A DNA stretch of 64,000 nucleotides from an uncultured Aquabacterium sp. (lineage in GTDB: Bacteria; Pseudomonadota; Gammaproteobacteria; Burkholderiales; Burkholderiaceae_C), in assembly GCF_913773725.1 (NCBI RefSeq), contig NZ_CAJYGK010000156.1, positions 124,001 through 188,000 on the forward strand, read 5' to 3'. The translations under genes and the position numbers were made by a program. How positions within the stretch are numbered: position 1 is the first letter of the stretch; every line of letters starts with the position of its first letter. This document shows positions 24,950-34,783 of the stretch, one piece after another. The notes under the pieces are model-generated. The model was not told the DNA's origin. It did not search any database and saw only the letters and a program-made list of their open reading frames with translations.

Positions 24950-27442
24950 GTGACCGACCCGCGAACCGACGCGATCGTTCAGACCGCCGCCCGCCGCGTG
25001 CAGGCAGCGGTCTCGGACGCGCTCGACCGCCTCGCCATGCAGGTCGGCCCGCTTGCCATGGCGGCCACCAGCAACCAGCAACGGCAGACGTTGATGAACG
25101 CGGACAGCGTGTTGCAGCGCCACACGGCTGCGGTGCTTCGCGCATTCAGCCATCGCCTGCACGAGCGTCTTCAGAAAACGTTCCTGCCGGAGACCGCGCC
25201 TTCCACGTCGGGCGGACTCCGGTCGGGCGGCCCCTCGGACTGGTCGTCGCTGACCTTGGTGGACAACGCAGAGGTCGAGCGCGGCGTTCACGCAGACCGA
25301 CTCGGTCAGGCCCTCGGCGTCGAATGCGCCGAGCAACTGGCCGAACTCGACAAACTCCTGTCGGACCTGCTGGACGACGCCCGACTGGCCCGCCACGCCC
25401 TGCGACCCAATCAGATCGCCGGCGCGCTGCTCGAGGCGCTGGCCGAGGTAGAGCCCGATCCCGAGGTCGTGCAGATGCTGGGTCAGCACGCGGGGCGCGT
25501 ACTCGCCCCGCAGATCGGTTCGTGCTACGCCCAGATTTCGACCGACCTGCGTGCCCAGGGCATCCAGCCTCGCGCCCTGTCGGTCCAGCGGCCCCGGTCC
25601 TCCTCGGGTCGCTCCGCCTCCTCCGCGACCACCCCAGGCCAGGTTCCGGGCGACCCGCAGAGCACCGCCTCGGCCCCAGGCGGATGGGTTGATCCGTCGA
25701 CCTGGTCGCCCTCGTACGGCAGCATGGGACCAGAGGCGCACGCACGCGCCGCACAGGCCCTTGGCGCCATGTTCGGCGTCAACATGCCGGTCATGGGGGG
25801 CGAACAGCCGCCCCCGATGCGCCTGCGTGGTGAAGCCGGGGCGCCGCCATTGCGATCCGGTCAGCTGCCTGCAGCCCCGTCTGGCTTTCAGGCCTTGCTG
25901 CAGCGCATCAACCAGGAAGCCACCGGCACAGCCTGGGCACACGCCCCGACGCCTCTCGCTGGTGCACCGGAAGGGGATCTGGGCACGGCACCGGGGTTTG
26001 CCGGAAGGCTGATGGCCGCGAACCTCATTCGCGCACACCGAGACGAACTGGTACGCGCCAGCGGCGGGGCTGCGCTGGACCAGATGGTGATCGACATCGT
26101 GGCCGCGTTGTTCGACCAGGTTCTGTCCGACCCCAAGGTGGCGCCGGAGATGGCGCGGCAGATCGCCCGTCTGCAGATGCCGGTGCTTCGCGTCGCGCTG
26201 GCTGACATGGGTTTCTTCCACTCGCGAAAGCACCCGGTGCGGCGCTTCGTGAACCGGATCGCCACCCTGTCAGTCGCCTACGAGAGCCTTCAAGAAGGCC
26301 CGGGCCGAACCTGCCTCGAGCAGGTCACCGCGCTGGTTGACGACATTGTCGAGGGCGACTTCGACCGGATGGGCCTGTACGAGGCCAAGCTGGCCGAACT
26401 CGAACGCCACATCGAGAGCGGCCATGCCCGGGAATCGGCCGAGCACGCAGCCGTTCAGGCACTGCTCAGCGGCAAGGAAGCCGACCTGCGGGTACAGCAG
26501 CGCTACATGCAGTCACTGAAGCGCGAGCTTGCCGAGGTGACGCTGCCGGACTTTGTCCGGGACTTTCTGACGCAGATCTGGAGTCAGGTGCAGGTGATGG
26601 CGTCGGCCCGGGACGGGGCGGGCTCGGAACTGGCGGCCCGGATGCGCAAAGCAGGCCACGACCTGGCGCTCAGTGTGCAGCCCAAGGGCACCCCGGCGCT
26701 GCGCAAGGCCTTCCTGATGACGCTGCCCCAGCTGATGAAGGACCTCACCGAGGGGTTGGCGCTCATCCAGTGGCCCGAAGAGGCCAAACAAGCCTTCTTC
26801 TCGCAGCTGCTGCCCGCCCACGCCGAGTCGCTCAAGCAGGCACCGCACCACGATCTCACGCAGCGGCTGCTGGAACAGCAGTTGAGCAAGGTCGAGCGAC
26901 TCGCCATCCCGAGCCGGGAAGAAGCGGCCAACGACCCGGTTCCGGCCGCCATGGAGAACCTGTCTGCACTGCCCGTCCTGACAGTGGCGTCTGCGCTGTC
27001 TCCCGAGGAAGCCCAGCAGGCGGGATTCGTGCCGGAGGCCACCGTCCCGACAGACACCGTGGACATCAACCTCGACGAGCCGGCGGGGGAGGTCGATCCC
27101 TCGCTCACGGAAGTGGACATCAACCTGGACAGCCCTCCCCCGCCGGCGGCCGGGCTGCAGCTGGTTCATCACATCCAGAAGGGGACGGCCTACCAGATGC
27201 TCATGCAGGGAGAATGGAAGCGGGTGCGGCTTACCTGGGTCAGCGAAGGGCGCACCTTCTTCATCTTCACGCAAGGGCACCAGCACAAGCGCACCATTTC
27301 GCTGACGGCACGCACCCTCGCCAAGATGTGCGACACGGGCCGGTTCAAGGCCTTCGAGCAGGCCGAGTTGCTGGAGCGCGCAACGATGCGCGCTCGTCGC
27401 CAGCTCGCGGCACTGGCGGGTGGCGGCCGCTCTGCAGCCTGA
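24950..27442 (+). CDS. DUF1631 family protein
   Basis: An 830-residue cytoplasmic protein of the DUF1631 family, found mainly in beta- and gammaproteobacteria and sometimes mislabelled thymidine phosphorylase. Residues 1-200 are helical; about 205-270 is a low-complexity Ser/Pro/Gly stretch; the conserved core is about 330-650 (ADMGFFHSRKHPVRRFVNRIA). Acidic repeats VDINLDEPAGEVDPS/VDINLDSP lie near 700-725. The final 110 residues (RLTWVSEGRTFFIFTQGHQH, then RTISLTARTLAKM) look like a PilZ-type or Tudor-like small barrel. Start is GTG. Molecular function is not known. Confidence 0.85.
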   Translation: MTDPRTDAIVQTAARRVQAAVSDALDRLAMQVGPLAMAATSNQQRQTLMNADSVLQRHTAAVLRAFSHRLHERLQKTFLPETAPSTSGGLRSGGPSDWSSLTLVDNAEVERGVHADRLGQALGVECAEQLAELDKLLSDLLDDARLARHALRPNQIAGALLEALAEVEPDPEVVQMLGQHAGRVLAPQIGSCYAQISTDLRAQGIQPRALSVQRPRSSSGRSASSATTPGQVPGDPQSTASAPGGWVDPSTWSPSYGSMGPEAHARAAQALGAMFGVNMPVMGGEQPPPMRLRGEAGAPPLRSGQLPAAPSGFQALLQRINQEATGTAWAHAPTPLAGAPEGDLGTAPGFAGRLMAANLIRAHRDELVRASGGAALDQMVIDIVAALFDQVLSDPKVAPEMARQIARLQMPVLRVALADMGFFHSRKHPVRRFVNRIATLSVAYESLQEGPGRTCLEQVTALVDDIVEGDFDRMGLYEAKLAELERHIESGHARESAEHAAVQALLSGKEADLRVQQRYMQSLKRELAEVTLPDFVRDFLTQIWSQVQVMASARDGAGSELAARMRKAGHDLALSVQPKGTPALRKAFLMTLPQLMKDLTEGLALIQWPEEAKQAFFSQLLPAHAESLKQAPHHDLTQRLLEQQLSKVERLAIPSREEAANDPVPAAMENLSALPVLTVASALSPEEAQQAGFVPEATVPTDTVDINLDEPAGEVDPSLTEVDINLDSPPPPAAGLQLVHHIQKGTAYQMLMQGEWKRVRLTWVSEGRTFFIFTQGHQHKRTISLTARTLAKMCDTGRFKAFEQAELLERATMRARRQLAALAGGGRSAA

Positions 27443-27454
27443 GATCGCGCCCAC

Positions 27455-28522
27455 TCACCTCGCGGCGAGACGCCCTCGTACCATCTGCCGGGCCATGGCG
27501 ACCGCGTGAGCGAAGCTGGCCGGGTCGGCCCGTCCTGTGCCAGCCAGATCGAAGGCCGTTCCATGATCGGGGCTGGTGCGCACGAAGGGCAGACCGAGCG
27601 TCACATTGACGCCCTGGTCCAGCCCCAGGTACTTCACTGGAATCAGCCCCTGGTCGTGGTACATCGCCACGACCACGTCGAACTCCCCCGGGTGAGCGGG
27701 CGGTGCGTGGCGTGCGCGCATGAACACCGTGTCCGGGGCATATGGCCCTCTCGCATCGATGCCTTCGGCCCGGGCCGCCTCGATCGCGGGGCCGATGATG
27801 GTGACCTCCTCGTCTCCGAAGAGCCCGCCCTCCCCCGCATGCGGGTTGAGCCCGGCCACGGCAATCCGAGGCGCCGGCATGCCCCACAGCGCGGCAGCGG
27901 CATGGGTGATGCGCAGGGTTCCGAGCACAGCAGGCAGGGTGACCTGCTCGATCGCCTGCCGCAGGCCGACGTGGATGGTCACGAGCACCGTCTTGAGCTG
28001 GTCGTTGGCCAGCATCATGCGCACCGGTGCCGGCGGCTGGCCCGGAGGGGCGCCTTCCGCCTGAAGCAACTCGGTGTGCCCCGGATACGGCTCACCCGCC
28101 AGGGCCAACGCTTCCTTGTGCAACGGCGCGGTCACGATGGCGTCCACGGCCTCTTGCTGGGCGAGGCGGACCGCCTGCCGGATGCAGGCCGCCGCGGCCA
28201 TCCCTGCACGCACATCCACCCGACCGACGGGGGCGGCAAGAAGATCCGCCGGCAGACCCGCGGGTTGCCACACGGGCATCACCCCGGCGGGCAGTCGCCA
28301 AGCCTCCTCGATGTCCTCCACCAGGCGCACTGTCACGCCGGTGGCCGATACCCATTGCAGCGCCCTGGCGAGCACGGCCGGATCGCCGACGACCACGGCA
28401 TGCGGGCGGGACTCGCTTGCCCACCAGCGGGCGATGATCTCGGGCCCCACGCCACAGGCATCCCCCATGGTCACGGCAAGACGGACATCGGACGAGGAGA
28501 CGGGCGCGGACGGGTGAATCAT
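27455..28522 (-). CDS. pdxA: 4-hydroxythreonine-4-phosphate dehydrogenase PdxA
   Basis: A 355-residue enzyme of the DXP-dependent pyridoxal phosphate pathway. It oxidises 4-phosphohydroxy-L-threonine with NAD+, giving 3-amino-1-hydroxyacetone phosphate after decarboxylation. [11 protein letters not shown] near the start, the metal-binding histidines in YPGHTELLQ and [14 protein letters not shown], and [12 protein letters not shown] are all present. The gene is convergent with DUF1631 (12 bp between stops) and divergent from hisI. In many betaproteobacteria pdxA follows surA and precedes ksgA; those are not here. Confidence 0.95.
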   Translation of the reverse strand: MIHPSAPVSSSDVRLAVTMGDACGVGPEIIARWWASESRPHAVVVGDPAVLARALQWVSATGVTVRLVEDIEEAWRLPAGVMPVWQPAGLPADLLAAPVGRVDVRAGMAAAACIRQAVRLAQQEAVDAIVTAPLHKEALALAGEPYPGHTELLQAEGAPPGQPPAPVRMMLANDQLKTVLVTIHVGLRQAIEQVTLPAVLGTLRITHAAAALWGMPAPRIAVAGLNPHAGEGGLFGDEEVTIIGPAIEAARAEGIDARGPYAPDTVFMRARHAPPAHPGEFDVVVAMYHDQGLIPVKYLGLDQGVNVTLGLPFVRTSPDHGTAFDLAGTGRADPASFAHAVAMARQMVRGRLAAR

Positions 28523-28546
28523 GGCAAGGCAGCACTGAGTGGAACC

Positions 28547-28566
28547 ACTCCCTTGACACAGGGAGT
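28547..28566. promoter_or_regulatory. Inverted repeat in pdxA/hisI divergent gap
   Basis: ACTCCC-N8-GGGAGT, with a TTGACA -35-like hexamer inside the spacer (28553-28558). It sits in the 102-bp gap between the divergent starts of pdxA and hisI. Binding of a regulator here would cover a promoter, but no matching -10 at standard spacing was found. Confidence 0.3.
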
Positions 28567-28624
28567 TCGGATATTGTGGGCCGGAAAGCGAATGCTGGCC
28601 CCGCGATTGCTACACTGCCTGTCT

Positions 28625-29014
28625 ATGACATGGTTGGATGACATTCGCTGGGACGACAAGGGCCTGGTGCCCGTGATCGCGCAGGAAGCTGCCAGCGGCG
28701 ACGTGGTGATGTTCGCGTGGATGAACCGCGAGGCGCTGGCCGAGACGGCCCGCAAGGGTGAGGCGGTGTACTACAGCCGCTCGCGCGGCAAGCTGTGGCA
28801 CAAGGGCGAAGAGTCGGGCCACATTCAGAAGGTGCACGAAATCCGACTGGACTGCGACAACGACGTGGTGTTGCTGAAGGTCACACAGCTTGGGCATGAG
28901 CCCGGCATCGCCTGCCATACCGGTCGGCACAGCTGCTTTTTTCAGAAGCTGGACGACAGCCAGTGGGTGAGCACCGATCCGGTGCTGAAGGACCCCGGCG
29001 AGATCTACAAGTGA
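28625..29014 (+). CDS. hisI: Phosphoribosyl-AMP cyclohydrolase HisI
   Basis: A 129-residue monofunctional HisI, opening the adenine ring of PR-AMP in histidine biosynthesis. Metal-binding and active-site motifs include [26 protein letters not shown] and the cysteines in LDCDNDVV and [13 protein letters not shown]. The start [10 protein letters not shown] is the normal betaproteobacterial N terminus. It is coupled to hisE and is 9 kb from hisF, on the opposite strand, so hisIE is detached from the main his operon here. Confidence 0.96.
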   Translation: MTWLDDIRWDDKGLVPVIAQEAASGDVVMFAWMNREALAETARKGEAVYYSRSRGKLWHKGEESGHIQKVHEIRLDCDNDVVLLKVTQLGHEPGIACHTGRHSCFFQKLDDSQWVSTDPVLKDPGEIYK

Positions 29015-29022
29015 GCACCCTC

Positions 29023-29406
29023 ATGAGCGACACCCCACTCCAGCAACTTGATGTGCTGACCCGCGTGGCCGAGGTCATTGCCTCGCGCAAGGGCGGCGAT
29101 CCTGACAAGAGCTATGTGGCCCGCCTGTTCAGCAAGGGCACCGACACCATCCTGAAGAAGGTGGGCGAGGAAGCGACGGAGACCGTTCTGGCGGCCAAGG
29201 ATCTGGCGGCCTCGCCGACCTCCGCCGAGGCGCGGCAGGCTCTGGTTGGCGAACTGGCCGACCTGTGGTTCCATTCGATGGTGGCCATGGCGCATCTCGG
29301 CCTGGGCCCGGAAGACGTGGTCGCCGAACTGGCGCGCCGCGAAGGGCTCTCGGGCCTGGAAGAGTTCGCCCGCCGTGGCAGCGGCACGCCCAAACCTGCG
29401 GCGTGA
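29023..29406 (+). CDS. hisE: Phosphoribosyl-ATP pyrophosphatase HisE
   Basis: A 127-residue monofunctional HisE of the MazG-like fold; it converts PR-ATP to PR-AMP. The core [32 protein letters not shown] contains the EExxE metal-binding helix, followed by [11 protein letters not shown]. Start ATG 29023 was chosen; a GTG at 29011 overlapping the hisI stop is in the same frame and would add four residues. It lies between hisI and tatA, the usual order, though the HIT-family gene often found before tatA is missing. Confidence 0.95.
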   Translation: MSDTPLQQLDVLTRVAEVIASRKGGDPDKSYVARLFSKGTDTILKKVGEEATETVLAAKDLAASPTSAEARQALVGELADLWFHSMVAMAHLGLGPEDVVAELARREGLSGLEEFARRGSGTPKPAA

Positions 29407-29541
29407 GTGATGGTGAGCGCGCAACGTCACACACTTGCCTCAGGGCGGGTCTACCATCCCGCCGATGCAGGTGTCGCGTCCGCACGGAGCGCACCGGTTT
29501 CATGTAGTTAATGCGGCCGCAGGCCGTTTTGGAGAGAGAAC

Positions 29542-29763
29542 ATGGGTTCGTTCAGCATCTGGCACTGGTTGATCGTGCTGGTGATCGTGGTGATGGTGTT
29601 CGGCACGAAGAAGCTCAAGAACGTCGGCAGCGACCTCGGCGCCGCGGTAAAGGGTTTCAAGGACGGCATGAAGGACGGTGGCACGGCCGACACGCAGCAG
29701 GTTGGCAACGCCGCCCGCCAGGACGCCAACACCGTCGACGTCGACGCCAAGACGAAGTCGTGA
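29542..29763 (+). CDS. tatA: Twin-arginine translocase subunit TatA
   Basis: A 73-residue membrane protein. A short N-terminal transmembrane helix (about 5-20) is followed by the [24 protein letters not shown] hinge and amphipathic helix typical of TatA, then an acidic tail. TatA oligomers form the translocation element for folded proteins. It lies 51 bp upstream of tatB. Tat substrates in the window include the Rieske protein and the phosphoesterase at the right end. Confidence 0.96.
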   Translation: MGSFSIWHWLIVLVIVVMVFGTKKLKNVGSDLGAAVKGFKDGMKDGGTADTQQVGNAARQDANTVDVDAKTKS

Positions 29764-29814
29764 CCTGCAGCCCCCTGACGGCCCCCTCCCCGGGCGGGGC
29801 CAGGGCTTTTTGCC

Positions 29815-30312
29815 ATGATTGACTTCGGCATCGACAAGATTGCACTGATCGGCGCCGTTGCGTTGATCGTGCTGGGGCCCGAGCGTCTGCCCCGGGTGGC
29901 TCGCACCGTCGGCGTGCTTCTGGGCAAGGCCCAGCGGTATGTGTCGCAGGTCCAGAGCGAGGTGAACCGCTCCATCGAGCTCGAGGAGCTGCGCAAGATG
30001 CAGACCGACATTTCGGATGCAGCACGCAACCTCGGGGAACAGGTGCAGCAAGGCCTCAACGAGGCCGGAAGTGCGCTGTCCGGCGAGGACACGGGTTCAT
30101 CGTCATCCTCGCAGGACGGCAGCTTCTACAACGACCTGACGCACACCCCCTACTACGGCAACCCCGTGCCGGTGCGCAAGAACTGGCGGCTCAAGCGGGG
30201 CGCCACGCCGCTCTGGTACAAGCAACGTCACGGCGTTCGCCGCCATGTGCAGTCCGGCGCGGCCCGCGTGGCCCGCTTCCGTCCGGCTTCGGGCGCCTCT
30301 CGCCAACGCTGA
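29815..30312 (+). CDS. tatB: Twin-arginine translocase subunit TatB
   Basis: A 165-residue membrane protein. The start MIDFGIDKIALIGAVALIVLGPERLPRVART contains the TatB transmembrane segment with the conserved Glu and the LGPERLP motif. A long amphipathic helix follows (about 20-100) and then a variable basic tail. With TatC it forms the receptor for twin-arginine signals. Its stop is six bases before the tatC GTG start, consistent with coupling. Confidence 0.96.
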   Translation: MIDFGIDKIALIGAVALIVLGPERLPRVARTVGVLLGKAQRYVSQVQSEVNRSIELEELRKMQTDISDAARNLGEQVQQGLNEAGSALSGEDTGSSSSSQDGSFYNDLTHTPYYGNPVPVRKNWRLKRGATPLWYKQRHGVRRHVQSGAARVARFRPASGASRQR

Positions 30313-30318
30313 TCCACT

Positions 30319-31119
30319 GTGAGTGACCCCTCCCAAAGCCCGGGCGACCCGGCCGGCACCGAGCAACCCTTTGTTTCGCACCTGATCGAGCTGCGGGATC
30401 GCCTGATCCGAGCGCTGATCGCGGTGGGGGTGGCCTTCATCGCGCTCGCAATCTACCCCTCTCCATCCGGGCTGTACGACCTGCTGGCAGCGCCGCTGGT
30501 GGCCAACCTGCCCCATGGGGCCACCCTGATCGCCACCAACCCGATATCGCCGTTCATGGTGCCCGTCAAGGTGACGATGCTGGCTGCCCTGATGCTGGCC
30601 CTGCCCGTGGTGCTCTACCAGATCTGGGCGTTCGTGGCGCCCGGTCTCTACAGCCATGAAAAGCGGCTCGTCTACCCGCTGATCATCGCGAGCACCGTGT
30701 TGTTCTTCACCGGCGTGGCGTTCTGCTACTTCTTCGTGTTCGGGCAGGTGTTCAAGTTCATCCAGAGCTTCGCGCCCAAGAGCATCACCGCCGCCCCGGA
30801 CATCGAGGCGTACCTGAGCTTCGTGCTCAACATGTTCCTGGCCTTTGGCGCGGCGTTCGAGGTCCCGGTCGTTCTCATCATCCTGGCGCGGATGGGCATG
30901 GTCTCCATCGCCAAGCTGCGCGAGTTCCGCAGCTACTTCATTGTGGTCGCCTTCGTGATCGCCGCGGTCGTCACACCGCCGGATGTGGTGTCTCAACTCG
31001 CGTTGGCCATCCCGATGTGCCTGCTGTACGAGTTAGGCATCTGGGGCGCTGCCTTGTTCGTGAAGCACACGCAGGCCCCCGACAGCGACACGGCGTCGGC
31101 CGCCGGGACCGAGCGCTGA
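30319..31119 (+). CDS. tatC: Twin-arginine translocase subunit TatC
   Basis: A 266-residue polytopic protein with six transmembrane helices. Conserved elements include FVSHLIELRDRLIRAL on the cytoplasmic N terminus, which binds signal peptides, and SFVLNMFLAFGAAFEVPV with the functional Phe and Glu. Start is GTG at 30319, six bases after tatB. It ends two bases before the stop of the convergent DegS-like gene. Confidence 0.96.
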   Translation: MSDPSQSPGDPAGTEQPFVSHLIELRDRLIRALIAVGVAFIALAIYPSPSGLYDLLAAPLVANLPHGATLIATNPISPFMVPVKVTMLAALMLALPVVLYQIWAFVAPGLYSHEKRLVYPLIIASTVLFFTGVAFCYFFVFGQVFKFIQSFAPKSITAAPDIEAYLSFVLNMFLAFGAAFEVPVVLIILARMGMVSIAKLREFRSYFIVVAFVIAAVVTPPDVVSQLALAIPMCLLYELGIWGAALFVKHTQAPDSDTASAAGTER

Positions 31120-31120
31120 C

Positions 31121-32290
<1,170 letters not shown>

Positions 32291-32320
32291 GCAAACATCA
32301 CCGTCCGGAAAGGGACTGCC

Positions 32321-33070
32321 GTGATCGACAGAGACGCCATGGTCGGCTACACCCAGATGCTTCTGGAGGCCGGCCGTTTCAAGGATTATGGGCCGAATGG
32401 GCTTCAGGTCGAAGGTCGGCCGGCCATCCACAAGCTCGTCACGGGGGTGACGGCCAGCCTGGCGCTCATCGAAGCGGCCATCGAGCAGGAGGCAGACGCC
32501 ATCCTCGTGCACCACGGCCTGTTCTGGCGCGGGCAGGATGGCCGTGTCACCGGGTGGATGCGCCAACGCCTGAGCCGCCTGCTGGCCCATGACATCAACC
32601 TGATCGCCTACCACCTCCCGCTGGACGCCCACGACAGCCTGGGCAACAACGCCCAGTGGGGCCAGCGGCTGGGTCTGACGGCCGACGCCCGGTTTGGCGA
32701 CCAGGACCTGGGCTTCATGGGCGCCGCACCGGATGGACTGAGCCTGGACAGCCTGGCGAACCGGGTGCGGGATGCGCTGGGCAGGGAGCCCGTCGTACTG
32801 GCCGGAGACGGGCGACCGCTGCGCCGCATTGCGTGGTGCAGCGGTGGCGCACAAGGGTACTTCGAACAGGCCATTGCAGCGGGAGCGGATGTGTTCCTGA
32901 CCGGAGAGGTCTCGGAGCCGCAGGCGCACTACGCGCGCGAGACCGGCGTGGCCTACCTGGCCTGCGGTCACCATGCGAGCGAGCGATATGGGGTGCAGGC
33001 GTTGGGCGCCCACCTGAGTGAGCGTTTCGGCCTGCACCATGTGTTCATCGACGTGCCGAATCCCGCCTGA
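32321..33070 (+). CDS. Nif3-like dinuclear metal centre protein
   Basis: A 249-residue member of the Nif3/YbgI family, forming hexameric toroids with a two-metal site. Histidines in ILVHHGLFW and NLIAYHLPLDAH, and the C-terminal GHHASERYGV are the likely metal ligands. The family has been proposed as GTP cyclohydrolase-like or as a hydrolase; function remains uncertain. Despite the name it is not a nitrogen-fixation gene. The GTG start at 32321 follows AAGGGA. It is next to degS and tatC, the normal neighbourhood. Confidence 0.92.
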   Translation: MIDRDAMVGYTQMLLEAGRFKDYGPNGLQVEGRPAIHKLVTGVTASLALIEAAIEQEADAILVHHGLFWRGQDGRVTGWMRQRLSRLLAHDINLIAYHLPLDAHDSLGNNAQWGQRLGLTADARFGDQDLGFMGAAPDGLSLDSLANRVRDALGREPVVLAGDGRPLRRIAWCSGGAQGYFEQAIAAGADVFLTGEVSEPQAHYARETGVAYLACGHHASERYGVQALGAHLSERFGLHHVFIDVPNPA

Positions 33071-33100
33071 TGGCCTGCCCTGATCGGCTAAGCTCGCCAA

Positions 33101-34768
33101 ATGGCGGTTTTTTATCCCTTTCACGGCAGGGGCGTGGCGCTGGCCGCGCTGTTTCTGGCGACGGGCGCTCTGGCGCAGGCCACCAGGCAACAGGCCTCGG
33201 GTGCCGACGTGCTGGTTTACGAAGCACGCGAGGGCGACACGCTGATCGGTCTGGGTGAACGCATGCTGGCCCACCCTCAGGATTGGCGAAGGGTGGCCGA
33301 ACTGAATCGGATCGTGGCGCCGCGGCGCATCCCGGTGGGTACCCGCCTGCGCATCCCCGTCAGCCTGCTGAAACACGTACCTCGGGATGGCACGGTGCTG
33401 GCCGCCGTCGGCGATGCCAGCCTTCAATCGCCCGATGGGGTCAGGCGCCCGCTGCGAGCCGGTGACCCGGTGGCGCCAGGCAGCCTGGTGCGCACGGCTG
33501 TGAATGGCTATGTGACGGTCCGCCTGGCCGATGGCTCGGTGCTGCGTATCCAGGCCGACACCGAGGCGCGACTCGACGCTTCGCGCCAGTACGAGCAGGC
33601 CGGCTTCTTTTCCTCCGTCTGGGAGGTGCTGAAGGGTCGCGTCGAAGCCCTCGTGACCCACATGACGGGCGGAGAGCCCCGCTTTCAGGTGAAGACACCG
33701 CAGGCGGTGCTGGGCGTGCGCGGCACGGAGTTCCGCGTCGACGCCGATGCGGCTCGCAGCCAGACACGAGGCGAAACCTTGACCGGTGCTGTGGCCGTGC
33801 AAGGCAGCGGCCGTGAAACCCTCATGCCCGCCGGATTCGGCACGGTGACTCGGACAGATGGCGCGCCCGGCAAGCCCAGCCCGCTGCCGGCGGCGCCCGA
33901 CCTCTCCACCTTGCCGACGCTGCAAGAACGCATCCTTGTGCGCTTTCAGTTGCCGCCGGTGAGGCATGCCGTGGCATACCGCGGCCAGGTGGCAGAGGAC
34001 GAGCAGTTCCAGATCGTGCGGGAAGAAGTCACCAGCCCGACGGCGCAACTGCGTTTTGCCAACCTGCCGGATGGCGACTACGTGCTGCGCGCCCGCGCCA
34101 TCGACGAGCAGGGCCTGGAAAGCGCCGATGCCATCCACCGGTTCCGCTTGAAGGCCCGACCCGAGGCGCCCATCGCAGCCGCACCGGCACCCGGCTCCAA
34201 GTGGCGCACGGCGACCGTCCCCTTCAGCTGGGCGGCCCATCCCCAGGCCTGGCGTTACCGGCTGCAGATCGCCACCACAGCCGATTTCCAGCAGCCCCTG
34301 CTTGACCGCGATGACCTGCAGGACACCGCGCTGGTCGTGCCCCTGCCGCCCGGAGACTATCTCTGGCGTGTGGCCACCACGGCTGCAGGACAGGATCGCG
34401 GGCCCTGGGGCGATGCCCTGCGCTTCGCGGTGCGACCGCAGCCCGCCGCATTGCCGCCACCTCAGGTCACGGATGACACCCTGGCCTTCCAGATGCAAGG
34501 CGAACCGCGTCAGGTCTTCGAACTCCAGCTGGGTCGAGACGCCGGTTTTGCTTCGCTGGCCGGCTCCGAACGCACGGCCGACACGCGGATCGTGTTGCCG
34601 AAGCCCCAGGAGGGCGGGGTCTTCCATGTGCGCTACCGCGCGGTGGACCCGGACGGATTTGTCGGCCCCTGGACGGCCCCGCAGCAACTGGTGCTGCCGG
34701 CATGCGTGCGCAGCGGTTTCGGGGACTGCCTGCAGGCAGGCGGTCGGCTCGCCGTGTCACCGCCCTGA
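33101..34768 (+). CDS. FecR domain protein with LysM motif
   Basis: A 555-residue exported protein. It has a signal peptide (about 1-25, cleavage near ALAQA), a LysM-like segment (about 35-90, VYEAREGDTLIGLGERML), and a FecR domain (about 105-240), with SLVRTAVNGYVTVRLADGS and TPQAVLGVRGTEF being diagnostic. Two or three fibronectin-III-like repeats follow (about 280-540, each with a YVLRARAID or YLWRVATT strand). Such proteins commonly precede CHASE2-domain signalling proteins, as here, and may bind peptidoglycan. In the same frame as the next gene, whose TTG start is 15 bp after its stop. Confidence 0.88.
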   Translation: MAVFYPFHGRGVALAALFLATGALAQATRQQASGADVLVYEAREGDTLIGLGERMLAHPQDWRRVAELNRIVAPRRIPVGTRLRIPVSLLKHVPRDGTVLAAVGDASLQSPDGVRRPLRAGDPVAPGSLVRTAVNGYVTVRLADGSVLRIQADTEARLDASRQYEQAGFFSSVWEVLKGRVEALVTHMTGGEPRFQVKTPQAVLGVRGTEFRVDADAARSQTRGETLTGAVAVQGSGRETLMPAGFGTVTRTDGAPGKPSPLPAAPDLSTLPTLQERILVRFQLPPVRHAVAYRGQVAEDEQFQIVREEVTSPTAQLRFANLPDGDYVLRARAIDEQGLESADAIHRFRLKARPEAPIAAAPAPGSKWRTATVPFSWAAHPQAWRYRLQIATTADFQQPLLDRDDLQDTALVVPLPPGDYLWRVATTAAGQDRGPWGDALRFAVRPQPAALPPPQVTDDTLAFQMQGEPRQVFELQLGRDAGFASLAGSERTADTRIVLPKPQEGGVFHVRYRAVDPDGFVGPWTAPQQLVLPACVRSGFGDCLQAGGRLAVSPP

Positions 34769-34783
34769 CGGGCCCCGACGACC

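Noticed and set aside
32321-33070. Nif3-like protein as part of the nitrogen-fixation set
   Set aside because: Nif3/YbgI proteins are widespread in non-fixing organisms; the name is historical and the locus is 17 kb from the nif cluster.
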